From Candidatus Chloroploca mongolica (GTDB taxonomy: Bacteria > Chloroflexota > Chloroflexia > Chloroflexales > Chloroflexaceae), in assembly GCF_004762035.2 (NCBI RefSeq), contig NZ_SIJK02000047.1:1-38774 (forward strand): a DNA stretch of 38,774 nucleotides, in the 5' to 3' direction. The stretch's first letter is position 1. Each line of letters begins with the position of its first letter. The notes beneath the pieces are model-generated. The model saw only the letters and a list, made by a program, of their open reading frames with translations, made no database searches and had not been told where the DNA came from. Positions 7,861 through 16,900 of the stretch are shown one piece after another. The position numbers were made by a program, and so were the translations under genes.

Positions 7861-8118
7861 TCAAATCTTGAGCAGTGGATCGCCTGGCGCATCCTGATGG
7901 TCTTGATCAGGCACCAGGCGGAGAAAACTGCTCAATACCACGGTCGTACTTCCGTCCACGCAACTCAGCACCGTGAAGTGCCCGCTTTTGCGGATCGACT
8001 CAACGGCCACCTCATTGACCAGGAGGATGCCTTTCACATCATAGTGAACCTGGGCGACACCGGCGAGTCGTGCTCCCCAATTAGCGGATTCGTAGACTGA
8101 TAATGTGCGATCTGGCAT
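7861..8118 (-). CDS. Hypothetical protein (85 aa), second gene of a two-gene operon
   Basis: The ATG at 8118 is preceded by AAGGAG nine to ten bases upstream, a good ribosome binding site. The product has no signal peptide or membrane helix. It reads as a small beta-rich domain (AQVHYDVKGILLVNEVAVES then GHFTVLSCVDGSTTVVLSSF). I do not recognise it. It lies 59 bases after the discoidin-like gene on the same strand and probably shares its transcript. It converges on the antiporter gene with only 15 bases between the stops and no hairpin there. Confidence 0.65.
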   Translation of the reverse strand: MPDRTLSVYESANWGARLAGVAQVHYDVKGILLVNEVAVESIRKSGHFTVLSCVDGSTTVVLSSFLRLVPDQDHQDAPGDPLLKI

Positions 8119-8177
8119 TGCTCTGGGCTCCTTAAGCTATAAATTTGCATTTCTCAGGCTTGCGCAGTTGCCAAGTC

Positions 8178-8651
8178 CTACGCAAGCTGGAATTTCGCCA
8201 GCGAGGCTAGCAACGGGCTTCCGCTGATGTCCGGAATGATCTGTAACTCAATGATACTCACGCCAGCCAGTTCCACATGGTAGTCCTCGACCTGCTGAGT
8301 CGTGTTGGGTGGGCTGAACGTGAACTGTTGGCGCACGATCTCGCGATGCGGGGCGCCTATCGCCTCTGCCCAGGTGAGCGCAAACTCCTGCGTGCGCTGA
8401 TACGTGGCTTCATCAATAACAAGCCGGATACGCCGAAGGGCCTGGGGCGTGGCGAAGATAAGCCGAATCATCTGGCGCCCGGGTGAAGCTGCACGCCAAC
8501 CTGACCCGAACCCAGGACGGAAAGCCGCCTCGATCGGGTGGTTAGGATCTTCGGAAGAAAGCTCAACCCTGGCAAGTGACTCCAGGTCGAGCCAGGTGCT
8601 GGTATCATCCGCGTCAATGGCAGCTTCTGAATCAAGAATGCGTTTTTGCAT
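8178..8651 (-). CDS. Conserved hypothetical protein, possible discoidin/XRCC1-N-like beta-sandwich (157 aa)
   Basis: An upstream start at 8750 would give 190 residues, but AAAGGAG lies six bases before the ATG at 8651, so that start is chosen. The sequence has TWLDLESLARVELSSEDPNH, then an arginine-rich GSGWRAASPGRQMIRLIFAT, LRRIRLVIDE, FALTW and, near the end, SIIELQIIPDISG. The order (acidic start, IRLIF strand, RIRLVI strand, ELxIxPDISG) resembles bacterial proteins related to F5/8-type C or XRCC1 N-terminal folds, from memory. No enzyme motif is visible. It is the first gene of an operon with the 85-aa protein at 7861. Confidence 0.75.
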   Translation of the reverse strand: MQKRILDSEAAIDADDTSTWLDLESLARVELSSEDPNHPIEAAFRPGFGSGWRAASPGRQMIRLIFATPQALRRIRLVIDEATYQRTQEFALTWAEAIGAPHREIVRQQFTFSPPNTTQQVEDYHVELAGVSIIELQIIPDISGSPLLASLAKFQLA

Positions 8652-8734
8652 CTGAAACTCCTTTGTTCTTCTCTGCTCAGTATAGCACCAGAAGGCTGTT
8701 GTGGATAGCCGATCCAAGCATCGCCACATGGCGG

Positions 8735-8763
8735 TTGCTTTTTGGCTCAAGGCTTGGTATAAT
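8735..8763 (+). promoter_or_regulatory. Promoter for the RRM RNA-binding protein gene
   Basis: TTGCTT (8735-8740) and TATAAT (8758-8763) are spaced by 17 bases, with TG one base before the -10 (extended -10). This is one of the best promoter matches in the window. Transcription from here would leave a leader of about 220 bases before the ATG at 8989. Confidence 0.6.
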
Positions 8764-8769
8764 AGATAG

Positions 8770-8988
8770 GTTAGCCAACATCACCTGCTGTGAGACCTTA
8801 CTTTCCACTTAGTTCCTGGTTCCACGGATACCCTTCGTCGCTCGAAGTATGCTGTTGTTGTTGTGTTTGCCGGAGCGAGCGCGTCAGGCATGAGCCTGAC
8901 CAACGGCGATTCGAGTTGTCGACGGATGTATCGTGATGACAGCAATCCTGTCATCTAATCCTGCGCAGATGCGCAGAGGAGTGTTGGA
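8770..8988 (+). promoter_or_regulatory. Long structured 5' leader of the RRM protein gene
   Basis: The 337-base gap 8652-8988 holds no gene. It contains a promoter followed by three small perfect hairpins: 8883-8900 (7-bp stem), 8935-8955 (8-bp stem, loop CAATC) and 8961-8976 (6-bp stem). The last one ends on the first G of the ribosome binding site GAGGAG (8976-8981), so its folding could affect ribosome access. Bacterial RRM and cold-shock genes often have such leaders. Regulation here is inferred from structure alone. Confidence 0.5.
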
Positions 8989-9276
8989 ATGCAGGTCAAA
9001 CTATTTGTCGGAAATTTACCCTGGAGCGTGAATGATACCGTGTTGACGCAGATCTTCGCCGACCACGGCGAGGTTCAGAGTGCACGTGTTATCAGCGACC
9101 GTGATACTGGGCGCTCACGCGGCTTTGGTTTTGTCGAGATGGAAACAAATGACATCGGTGCGCTCATCCAGGCGACCGACGGTCACGAGATCGATGGTCG
9201 TAACCTGCGGGTGAACCAGGCCGAGGAGAAGCCCTCGTCAGGACGAACTAGCTACGATCGACGCGATCGCTACTAA
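8989..9276 (+). CDS. Single-RRM RNA-binding protein (95 aa)
   Basis: This is a complete RNA recognition motif. RNP2 is LFVGNL (residues 5-10) and RNP1 is RGFGFVEM (about residues 44-51), carrying the two aromatic residues that stack on RNA. Helices lie in between, as in eukaryotic-type RRM proteins. A short charged tail (KPSSGRTSYDRRDRY) follows, like the Gly/Arg-rich tails of cyanobacterial Rbp proteins. The ATG at 8989 has GAGGAG seven bases upstream. In cyanobacteria such proteins are often cold-induced and act as RNA chaperones. The same role is plausible here given the long leader. The gene is monocistronic and ends in a 23-bp palindromic hairpin. Confidence 0.95.
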   Translation: MQVKLFVGNLPWSVNDTVLTQIFADHGEVQSARVISDRDTGRSRGFGFVEMETNDIGALIQATDGHEIDGRNLRVNQAEEKPSSGRTSYDRRDRY

Positions 9277-9301
9277 ATAATCCCAGGCCCTCAATACGAG
9301 G

Positions 9302-9348
9302 TAAACCACGAAGCCTATGGGGCTCAGCCCCATAGGCTTCGTGGTTTA
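9302..9348. terminator. Perfect 23-bp palindromic hairpin terminator
   Basis: Bases 9302-9324 are the exact reverse complement of 9326-9348, with a single base (9325) between them. The folded RNA would have a 5-base CTCAG loop and a 21-bp stem. It begins 25 bases after the RRM gene's stop. It starts TAAA and ends TTTA, so it can act in both directions. Confidence 0.8.
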
Positions 9349-9397
9349 TGCGTGCGTGCCTTATGGTTTTGGGTGTCACAAATAGGTAAGAACATGT

Positions 9398-9403
9398 TAC
9401 AAT
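9398..9403 (+). promoter_or_regulatory. Putative -10 element for the glycolate oxidase operon
   Basis: TACAAT is preceded by TG and one base (extended -10), 36 bases before the ATG at 9439. The -35 region is poor (about 9374-9380, TGTCACA). Confidence 0.4.
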
Positions 9404-9438
9404 AAGGTCGTTTCCGCTTGATGCTTCCTGGATAGGCG

Positions 9439-12234
9439 ATGCTGCCAATGGATCACGTTGCCCCCGCTGATGGTCTGGTTGATGCATTATGCCAGGCACT
9501 CGGTTCACACGCTGTTGTGACCTCGGTTGATGCACTGCGTACCTACGATGCAGATGCGAGCATGATGGTTGCCTGCACACCCGATTTCGTGGCTGTGCCT
9601 GCGACCCCCGAACAGGCGGCAACTGCGGTGCGCCTTGCTCTGCATGCTGGCTATCCTATCGTTGCTCGTGGCGCAGGGACGGGCATTGCCGGTGGTGCCG
9701 TCCCCGTCCGTCGTGGGCTCGTGCTGAGCTTTGCCCGGATGGAGCAGATCGAGCAGGTCGAATTGCGCTCACGCTTCGCGGTCGTTCAAGCAGGCGTGGT
9801 CAATGCCGAGTTGAATGCTCACCTCGCCCCCCTCGGTTTTCAGTTTGCCCCCGACCCTTCGTCCCAACGCGCCAGTACGATCGGTGGCAATCTTGGCACC
9901 AATGCCGGCGGACCTCATTGTCTGAAGTATGGGGTGACAACCAATCATATTCTCGCTGTCGAAATCGTGCGCCCCGATGGGTCGCTGGTTTGGACTGGCG
10001 ATGGGGTTGTCGAGGCGTCCGGGTATGATCTGACCGGTGTCGTCGTCGGCAGCGAAGGAACCTTTGGGCCGGTTACACGGGCTATCGTCCGCCTTACGCC
10101 CCTGCCAGAAGCGAATCGCGTCGTGCTCGCCCTCTTCCCCAGTGTGATTGCCGCCTCGTCAGCGGTCAGCGCCGTCATTGCGGCCGGTTCGCTCCCCACG
10201 TCGCTTGAGGTGATGGATCATAATGGCATTCGGGCCGTCAATGGGGCCTATGGCCTCGGCTTGCCCGAAGCTGAGGGTACGACGCTCCTGATTATTGAGG
10301 TGGATGGGGTCGAGGATGGGCTCGATGATCTGCTCGAGCAGATCCTGCAGATCTGTCGTGACCAGGGCGCGTTTGAACTGCGCCCGGCTCGTACGCCCGC
10401 TGAACAGGCTCGCGTCTGGGCGGCCCGCAAGGCTTTTGCCGGGGCGATTGGACGCCTCGCGCCTGCCTATTTGCTGGTTGATACGTCGGTGCCGCGTACC
10501 CGCTTGCCCCTTATGATGGAGCATGTCGAGCGTCTGCGTCAGGAATATGGCGTGGAGGTCTGCAATGTCTTTCATGCCGGCGACGGCAATTTGCATCCCC
10601 TCGTGCTTTACGATCCACGCGATGCCGACCAGACCCATCGCGCCCACGCGATCGCCGAGGCAGTGCTTGCGTTGAGCATCGAGCAGGGCGGGGTCATTAG
10701 TGGTGAACACGGCATTGGGTTGGAAAAACAGGATTTTCTGCCCCTTTTGATGAGTCATGCCGATCTGCAATTGCACGCCGCTGTCTTTGCGGTCTTTAAC
10801 CCGACAAATCAGTTCAATCCGGCCAAGATCTTTCCGACGGCGATGCCGCCCCTCGAACTGGCTGCCCAGCGACGCGCACGCTTGCACGCCGCACGCGAGC
10901 CGCAGTTGCCCGTCGCAGCCCTGGCCGACACACTCCGCCAGTTGCTCGGTGCCGCGTATGTGCGCGAGCACGATGCGCAGGTGACCATTCAGCCCGGCAC
11001 CGTTGCCGAATTGGCGGCGAGTGTGGCCGCTTGTTATCGCGCCGGGGTCGCCGTTGTGCCGCTCGGTGGCGGTCTACCGCCTGAGCTTGACCACACAAGC
11101 ACCGACGTGCAAGTTGTCATTCTGACGCAACGCTTGACCCGGGTCTGCACCTATGCCCCCGATGATCTGACCATTGGCGTCGAGGCAGGGATGTCGCTGG
11201 CTGAATTGCGCCGCTTGCTCGCAGCCAATGGGCAACAACTTCCCCTCGACGTAGCCGGCGCCGATCAGGCGACCCTGGGGGGCCTCGTGGCCGCCGCAGC
11301 CGATGGGCCACGTCGGGCCGGCTATGGCTCCCTGCGCGACTGGGTGCTCGGCATGACCGTCGTGGAAGCCGATGGCACCCTCGTGCGCCTCGGTGCTCAG
11401 GTGGTCAAGAATGTGAGCGGCTATGACCTGCCCAAGCTCTTTGTCGGGAGCCGTGGAACCCTGGGCATTATTGCCACCGTCAGCCTCAAGGTGTTTCCGC
11501 AACCACCTGCTACGGCGACGCTCGCCCTGACCTGCCCTGATCGTGGCAGTGCGTTTGCGCTGGTTGACCGGTTGGCCGCCAGTCGGTTGCAGCCAACTGC
11601 GGTTGAATATGTCGAGGCCTTCCAAGTCACGGCAGCCGCTGTCTCGCTCCAGGTGCCTGAACATATCCCAACGATCGAAGCAGGATCGCCTTCATCCCAG
11701 ACCGTGCCCTCTCCTCTTCCGATGCTCTATGTACGTGCTGAAGGCCATCCCGCTGCGGTTGAACGCCATCTGCGTGAGCTTGCGCTGATGGCAGGCCCCT
11801 TCCAGATGGTGAGTCAGCACCTGGAGGGTGAAGCCGAAAGGGCTTTGTGGCACGCGCTCATTGCGCTTGATGACTCCGGTTCTGACCCGCAGACCGCCCG
11901 CATTCGCCTGGCTGTGCCACCCGCCGATCTGTGTGCGGCGGTGGAAGATGCCGGACAGATTGCGGTGCAGTATCGCCTTGGCCTGCGCCTCAACGCACGC
12001 GCCCTCAACGGCGTCGCGTATCTGCATGCCACCGGCTCCACTGAAGATCTTCGCCAGTTCTATACGATGCTCGCCGAACGCTGGCGGCATGTCCACCTGC
12101 TTGACGCCGCACCTGCCGTACGGGCGGGCCTCCACCCCTGGGGTTTCGTGCCTGCCCAGGATCTGATGCGTACGTTAAAGACCGAACTCGATCCCCAGGG
12201 ATGCATGCATCCTTCGGTGCGTTTTGTTCCGTAA
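9439..12234 (+). CDS. glcD: Glycolate oxidase GlcD-GlcE fusion protein (931 aa)
   Basis: Two FAD-binding type 4 modules lie in one chain. Residues 1 to about 490 match GlcD. The FAD pocket is ARGAGTGIAGGAVPVRRG, followed by PSSQRASTIGGNLGTNAGG and GYDLTGVVVGSEGTFGPVTR. The C-terminal catalytic domain has NVFHAGDGNLHPLVLYDPRD and SGEHGIGLEK. Residues of about 500-931 match GlcE: VVPLGGGLPPE, GADQATLGGLVAAAADGP and VKNVSGYDLPKLFVGSRGTL. In most bacteria these are separate genes. The protein should oxidise glycolate (or D-lactate) to glyoxylate and pass electrons through GlcF to quinone. An alternative ATG lies at 9448. The next gene, glcF, starts 65 bases downstream and completes the enzyme. 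The fusion is open throughout, with no sign of a sequencing error at the junction. Confidence 0.92.
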   Translation: MLPMDHVAPADGLVDALCQALGSHAVVTSVDALRTYDADASMMVACTPDFVAVPATPEQAATAVRLALHAGYPIVARGAGTGIAGGAVPVRRGLVLSFARMEQIEQVELRSRFAVVQAGVVNAELNAHLAPLGFQFAPDPSSQRASTIGGNLGTNAGGPHCLKYGVTTNHILAVEIVRPDGSLVWTGDGVVEASGYDLTGVVVGSEGTFGPVTRAIVRLTPLPEANRVVLALFPSVIAASSAVSAVIAAGSLPTSLEVMDHNGIRAVNGAYGLGLPEAEGTTLLIIEVDGVEDGLDDLLEQILQICRDQGAFELRPARTPAEQARVWAARKAFAGAIGRLAPAYLLVDTSVPRTRLPLMMEHVERLRQEYGVEVCNVFHAGDGNLHPLVLYDPRDADQTHRAHAIAEAVLALSIEQGGVISGEHGIGLEKQDFLPLLMSHADLQLHAAVFAVFNPTNQFNPAKIFPTAMPPLELAAQRRARLHAAREPQLPVAALADTLRQLLGAAYVREHDAQVTIQPGTVAELAASVAACYRAGVAVVPLGGGLPPELDHTSTDVQVVILTQRLTRVCTYAPDDLTIGVEAGMSLAELRRLLAANGQQLPLDVAGADQATLGGLVAAAADGPRRAGYGSLRDWVLGMTVVEADGTLVRLGAQVVKNVSGYDLPKLFVGSRGTLGIIATVSLKVFPQPPATATLALTCPDRGSAFALVDRLAASRLQPTAVEYVEAFQVTAAAVSLQVPEHIPTIEAGSPSSQTVPSPLPMLYVRAEGHPAAVERHLRELALMAGPFQMVSQHLEGEAERALWHALIALDDSGSDPQTARIRLAVPPADLCAAVEDAGQIAVQYRLGLRLNARALNGVAYLHATGSTEDLRQFYTMLAERWRHVHLLDAAPAVRAGLHPWGFVPAQDLMRTLKTELDPQGCMHPSVRFVP

Positions 12235-12299
12235 CCAGAATATAACGATAGCCCGCGCAATGAAGGCCTGGTGAAACTATACCTAGAGGAGCAGCAACT

Positions 12300-13700
12300 G
12301 TGACGAGTGAGCCTACCGGAGCAAGAACAAAGGTCGACATTCCACTGGTTGGATTTAGCAATAAGGATCGCCCCAGCACCGCGATCATCAATACCTGTGT
12401 CCACTGCGGGCTCTGTCTCTCGTCGTGCCCAACCTATCGCGAGACGGGCCTAGAAATGTCGTCGCCACGCGGGCGCATCTATTTGATGAAGGCCGTTGAT
12501 GAAGGCCGCATCGGCATTGATAGCGAGGTCTTTCAAGAGCAGATGAGCCAGTGCCTCAACTGTCGTGCCTGTGAGGCCGTCTGTCCTTCGGGGGTACAGT
12601 ATGGGGCCATTCTCGAAGCAAGCCGGACGCAGATCGAGCAGGCGCGTGATGCCGGGCGCAGCGCCGTGGCACCAACGTCCATCGCCGCGCAACCCGTGTT
12701 GCCACCGCGGCCACTCTGGCAGGAAGGGCTACGACGGGGGGTGTTTGATCTGCTCTTCCAGGATATGCGGGCCTTCCGTACCTTCTCATGGTCAATGCGG
12801 CTCTATCAACGCAGTGGGTTGCAGTGGTTCGCCCGCAACAGTGGCATTCTCAAACTGATCCGGATGGACGAAACCGAGACGATGCTGCCGCCGATCAGCA
12901 CGAGTTTTATGGTACCCCAGGGGCAGATCTTCCCCGCCATTGGCGAGCGGCGCTACAGTGTGGCCGTGCTGACCGGATGCATTATGGGGACAGCCTTTTC
13001 CCACGTTCACGAGGCCACGATCCGGGTGCTGCAACAGAATGGCTGCGACGTGATCCTGCCGCCCGACCAGGGGTGTTGTGGCGCGCTGCATACGCACGGC
13101 GGCGATCTTGACGGTGGACGCGCGTTGGCCCGGCGCAATATTGCTGCCTTCGAACACCTGGGTGTTGATGCGATTGTCATCAATGCGGCTGGCTGTGGCA
13201 GCACGCTCAAAGAATATGGGCACCTGTTGCACGACGATACCATTTGGCACGCTCGTGCCGAAGCTTTCAGCGAGAAAATCAAGGATATCCACGAATTTCT
13301 GACGAGTATCGACATGAACCAGGCCGGTCTCGCGCCCCTGCCGATCAGTGTCACCTATCAGGAACCGTGTCACTTGGCGCATGCGCAACGCATTACCGCC
13401 GAACCACGCCAACTCTTACGGGCGATTCCTGAACTTGAGTTGCGCGAAATGAACGAAAGTTCGTTGTGTTGTGGCAGTGCTGGTGTCTATAATGTGACCC
13501 AACCCGAGATGGCCGCCCAGCTTGGCGCACGCAAGGTCAAGAACGCTCTCGCAACAGGCGCAAAGGTGATCGCAACTGCCAATCCGGGCTGCGCCCTCCA
13601 GCTCGCCGGCGAACTGCGACGCCGCGGCGAAGAGGTGCAGGTGCGTTATATCGTTGAACTTCTCGATGAAAGCTATCGCCGTAAGATGGATCATTCGTAA
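12300..13700 (+). CDS. glcF: Glycolate oxidase iron-sulfur subunit GlcF (466 aa)
   Basis: Two 4Fe-4S ferredoxin motifs lie in the first 100 residues: CVHCGLCLSSCP and CLNCRACEAVCP. Two CCG domains (DUF224, heterodisulfide-reductase type) follow: DQGCCGALHTHGGD with upstream GCIMG, and ESSLCCGSAG with upstream EPCHLAHAQRI. This is the standard GlcF layout and length. It carries electrons from the flavin subunits to the quinone pool at the inner membrane face. The start is GTG at 12300, set by GAGGAG eight bases upstream. It is cotranscribed with the glcDE fusion and ends before a hairpin pair at 13706-13773. Confidence 0.95.
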   Translation: MTSEPTGARTKVDIPLVGFSNKDRPSTAIINTCVHCGLCLSSCPTYRETGLEMSSPRGRIYLMKAVDEGRIGIDSEVFQEQMSQCLNCRACEAVCPSGVQYGAILEASRTQIEQARDAGRSAVAPTSIAAQPVLPPRPLWQEGLRRGVFDLLFQDMRAFRTFSWSMRLYQRSGLQWFARNSGILKLIRMDETETMLPPISTSFMVPQGQIFPAIGERRYSVAVLTGCIMGTAFSHVHEATIRVLQQNGCDVILPPDQGCCGALHTHGGDLDGGRALARRNIAAFEHLGVDAIVINAAGCGSTLKEYGHLLHDDTIWHARAEAFSEKIKDIHEFLTSIDMNQAGLAPLPISVTYQEPCHLAHAQRITAEPRQLLRAIPELELREMNESSLCCGSAGVYNVTQPEMAAQLGARKVKNALATGAKVIATANPGCALQLAGELRRRGEEVQVRYIVELLDESYRRKMDHS

Positions 13701-13705
13701 GAAGT

Positions 13706-13773
13706 GGGCAACAGGCAAACACCGTTGCCCTCCTTGGCGAAGAACCGGCTTAGTCGGCTCCTTCGCCAAGGAG
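13706..13773 (+). terminator. Tandem hairpins ending the glycolate oxidase operon
   Basis: A small hairpin, 13706-13730 (7-bp stem GGGCAAC/GTTGCCC), is followed by a 13-bp perfect stem. In the second, 13730-13742 pairs with 13761-13773, and its loop itself contains a short CCG/CGG stem. It lies within 75 bases of the glcF stop codon. No long T-run follows. The rest of the 295-base gap to the actB start carries only the promoter described next. Confidence 0.7.
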
Positions 13774-13869
13774 AGCAACCACCTCATCCTAGATCTTCTA
13801 TTCCTAAAGGCACGATCTTTCAGGTCTAACAGATATCTTTCTTGATGGCTGAAAACGCTTCCTGTCTGC

Positions 13870-13875
13870 TATAAT
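13870..13875 (+). promoter_or_regulatory. Putative extended -10 promoter of the respiratory operon
   Basis: TGCTATAAT gives a perfect -10 hexamer (13870-13875) with an extended TG. It is about 126 bases before the preferred actB start at 13996. A TTGATG at 13842 is too far for a standard -35. It would drive the whole actB-to-cox-IV operon. Confidence 0.5.
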
Positions 13876-13995
13876 AGCCTTGCGATCCTAGTGCCTGTTT
13901 TCACAATGTACTCAATATACTCCTTAAATTAGTGTTTTCCTTCACAAAGTGCGCGTCGCCGATATGTGCCTGTCTGGCTAGTCTGGCTGCTGCCA

Positions 13996-16900
13996 ATGAG
14001 TGAGATCACTCTCCACGCTCCCGAGCACGAGCTTGAAGCAATTCGCTCCCGCCTCCAATCCTCACGAGGGCGGAAGTTCTGGCGTTCGCTTGATGAACTG
14101 GCTGATAACCCGACCTTTCACGAATTTCTGAGTCGTGAATTCCCCGCAGGTGCGTCCGAGTTGAACGACCCGGTGACGCGCCGTACATTTTTGAAACTGA
14201 TGGGTGCGTCGCTTGCCCTTGCCGGCCTGTCAGGCTGTACGATGGCAATCCGGCAACCGCAAGAGCAGATCGCACCCTTTGCGCGTGCGCCGTATGATCG
14301 CGTCCCGGGCCTTCCTCAGTACTATGCGACGGCGTTGTCCCTCGATGGCTTTGGGCTCGGGGTGGCCGTGAAGAGCTACGATGGCCGCCCAGTCAAGATC
14401 GAGGGCAATCCTAACCACGCTGCCAGCCTCGGCGCAACCGATCTCTTTGCTCAGGCCGAGATCCTCGCGCTCTATGATCCTGATCGCCCCGAGACGGTGC
14501 TGAGCCGGAATACGATCCGGACATGGGATCAGTTTCTGGTCGCGTTGAGCGAGGTGATGCAGTTGCAGCGGGCGCTGCAGGGCCAGGGGTTGCGTCTGTT
14601 GACGCCAACGGTGACATCGCCAACGCTGGCCGCGCAGATCAATGAACTGCTGGCAAGCCTGCCCAACGCACGCTGGGTGCAGTACGATCCCATTGGGCGC
14701 TCGCAGACCTATGGCGGTACCGAACTGGCGTTTGGCGAACCGCTCGAGCCACGGTATCGCCTGGATCTCGCCAGGGTGATTGTGACCCTCGATGCTGATG
14801 TGTTTAGCGAGGGGCCAGGTCGTGTGCGTTATGCCCGCGATTGGGCCGCCGGACGCCGTGTGCTTGGCAGTAGCACCGAGGTGAGTCGGCTCTATAGCGT
14901 TGAACCGGCCCTCTCGCCAACCGGGATTGTGGCCGATCATCGCTTGCCCCTCAAAGCCGGTGATGTTGCGAGTTTTGCGTATGCCCTTGCGAGTGGCCTC
15001 GGTATCCCAGGGCTGAACGGGGCCGCCCCTGTGCTCGCTGAGCAGGCAACGGCCTTCGTCGCTGCGGCCGTCGCTGATCTGCGTGCCGCCGGCGCACAAG
15101 GCCTGGTGATCGCCGGTGAGTCGCAGCCCCCCGAGGTGCATGCCCTCGCCCATGCGATCAATGTGGCCCTCGGTGCCGTTGGGACAACCGTGACCTATAG
15201 CGATCCCGTCGCCGTTGCCCCTACCAATCAACTCGCCGATCTCCGTACCCTGGCTGATGAGTTGAAGAGCGGGGCCGTGGAAGTCTTGATCATTCTCGAC
15301 TCCAATCCGGTCTTTACCGCTCCTGCCGATCTCGACTTCGAAAACGCGATGGCTCAGGCACGTTTCAGCGCGGTGCTCAACTACTACGATGACGAGACCG
15401 CTGCCCTTAGTACATGGTTTGTGCCCGCCGCGCATCCGCTAGAGAGTTGGGGCGATGTGCGGGCCTTTGATGGCACAACAACGATCATTCAACCCCTGAT
15501 CGAGCCGCTCTACGGCGGGCGCACCCCCCACGATCTGCTCGCGGTGATGCTTGGGCAGAGTGGGCAGACTGATTATGCGGTCGTGAGTAGCTATTGGCAG
15601 CAGGCAAGCGGTTTTGAAGATGCGGCCGATTTTGAGCCGTTCTTCAAGGGCAGTTTGAATAATGGTGTGGTACCGGGTACCGCCCTGCCCGCCCGGGAGG
15701 TGACCTTGCGTAGTGGGCTCGCCTTTCAACCGCCCGCGCCAGCCCCCGCCGGGCTTGAACTGAACTTCCGGCCCGATCCGGGCATCTATGATGGGCGCTA
15801 CGCCAATAATGGTTGGCTCCAGGAGGTTCCCCGGCCTACCACCAAGTTGACCTGGGATAATGCGGCGCTGATCAGTCCACGTACGGCAATCAGCCTGCTC
15901 AACCTCCGCATCAACCCCGAAGATCTTGCTGCTGAGGATAATCTTACCGCCCAGCGCACCCTCGAAGGGCTGATTGAAGCGAATGGCACGTTGATCGAAC
16001 TGCAATACGCCGGACGGTCGCTGACCATGCCGATCTGGGTTGTCCCCGGCCACGCCGAGGGGACGGTAACGGTATCCCTGGGCTATGGGCACGGCCCACG
16101 CGGTGGACGGGTCTCAGACGGAACGGGCTTCAATACGTATCAGTTGCGCACGAGTGAGGCTCCCTGGTTTGGCCCACTTGAAGTGAACCTGGCCGGCGGT
16201 ACCTATCCGCTGGCAAGTACCCAGAACCACTGGACGCTCGAGGCACGCGATATTGTGCGCGTCGGAGCCTTCGCCCGCTTCAAAGAAGACCCCAAGTATA
16301 TCTCGCGTGAAATTTATCAGGAAGCGTACGGCAAAGATAAACCCGGCCCCGGCACCGACGGCTACATCAGTCTGCTCCCTGATGAACTTCCCGCCCCCAA
16401 CGACTTCAAGACCGGCCCGCAATGGGGAATGAGCATTGACCTGACGGCCTGTACCAGTTGCAATGCCTGCGTGGTCGCTTGCCAGGCCGAGAATAACATC
16501 CCTATCGTCGGCAAGGAGGAAATCGCCCGCGGGCGCGAGATGCACTGGATCCGCATTGATCGCTACTTTGCCGGCCACGACTTCGATAACCCCGAAACCT
16601 ATGTGATGCCGATGCTCTGCCAGCACTGCGAGCGTGCGCCGTGCGAACTGGTCTGCCCGGTCATTGCAACTGTTCACGATGCCGAAGGCATCAATAATAT
16701 GATCTATAATCGTTGTGTCGGCACCAAGTATTGCTCGAACAACTGCCCCTACAAAGTGCGCCGGTTCAACTTCTTCCAGTATCAGGATCTCAACGAGCCA
16801 AGCCTGAAACTCGGGCGCAACCCCGAGGTGACGGTACGCAACCGAGGGGTTATGGAGAAGTGCAGTTTCTGTATCCAGCGCATCAGTGCCGTGCGGATCA

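Noticed and set aside
9258-9270. CGATCG-rich palindromic sequence at the end of the RRM gene (HIP1-like)
   Set aside because: It is a single occurrence inside codons for the Arg/Asp tail (SYDRRDRY), explained by coding content.
14230-15435. 401-residue minus-strand open frame inside actB
   Set aside because: actB is well supported by motifs on the plus strand. The antisense product matches no family I know.
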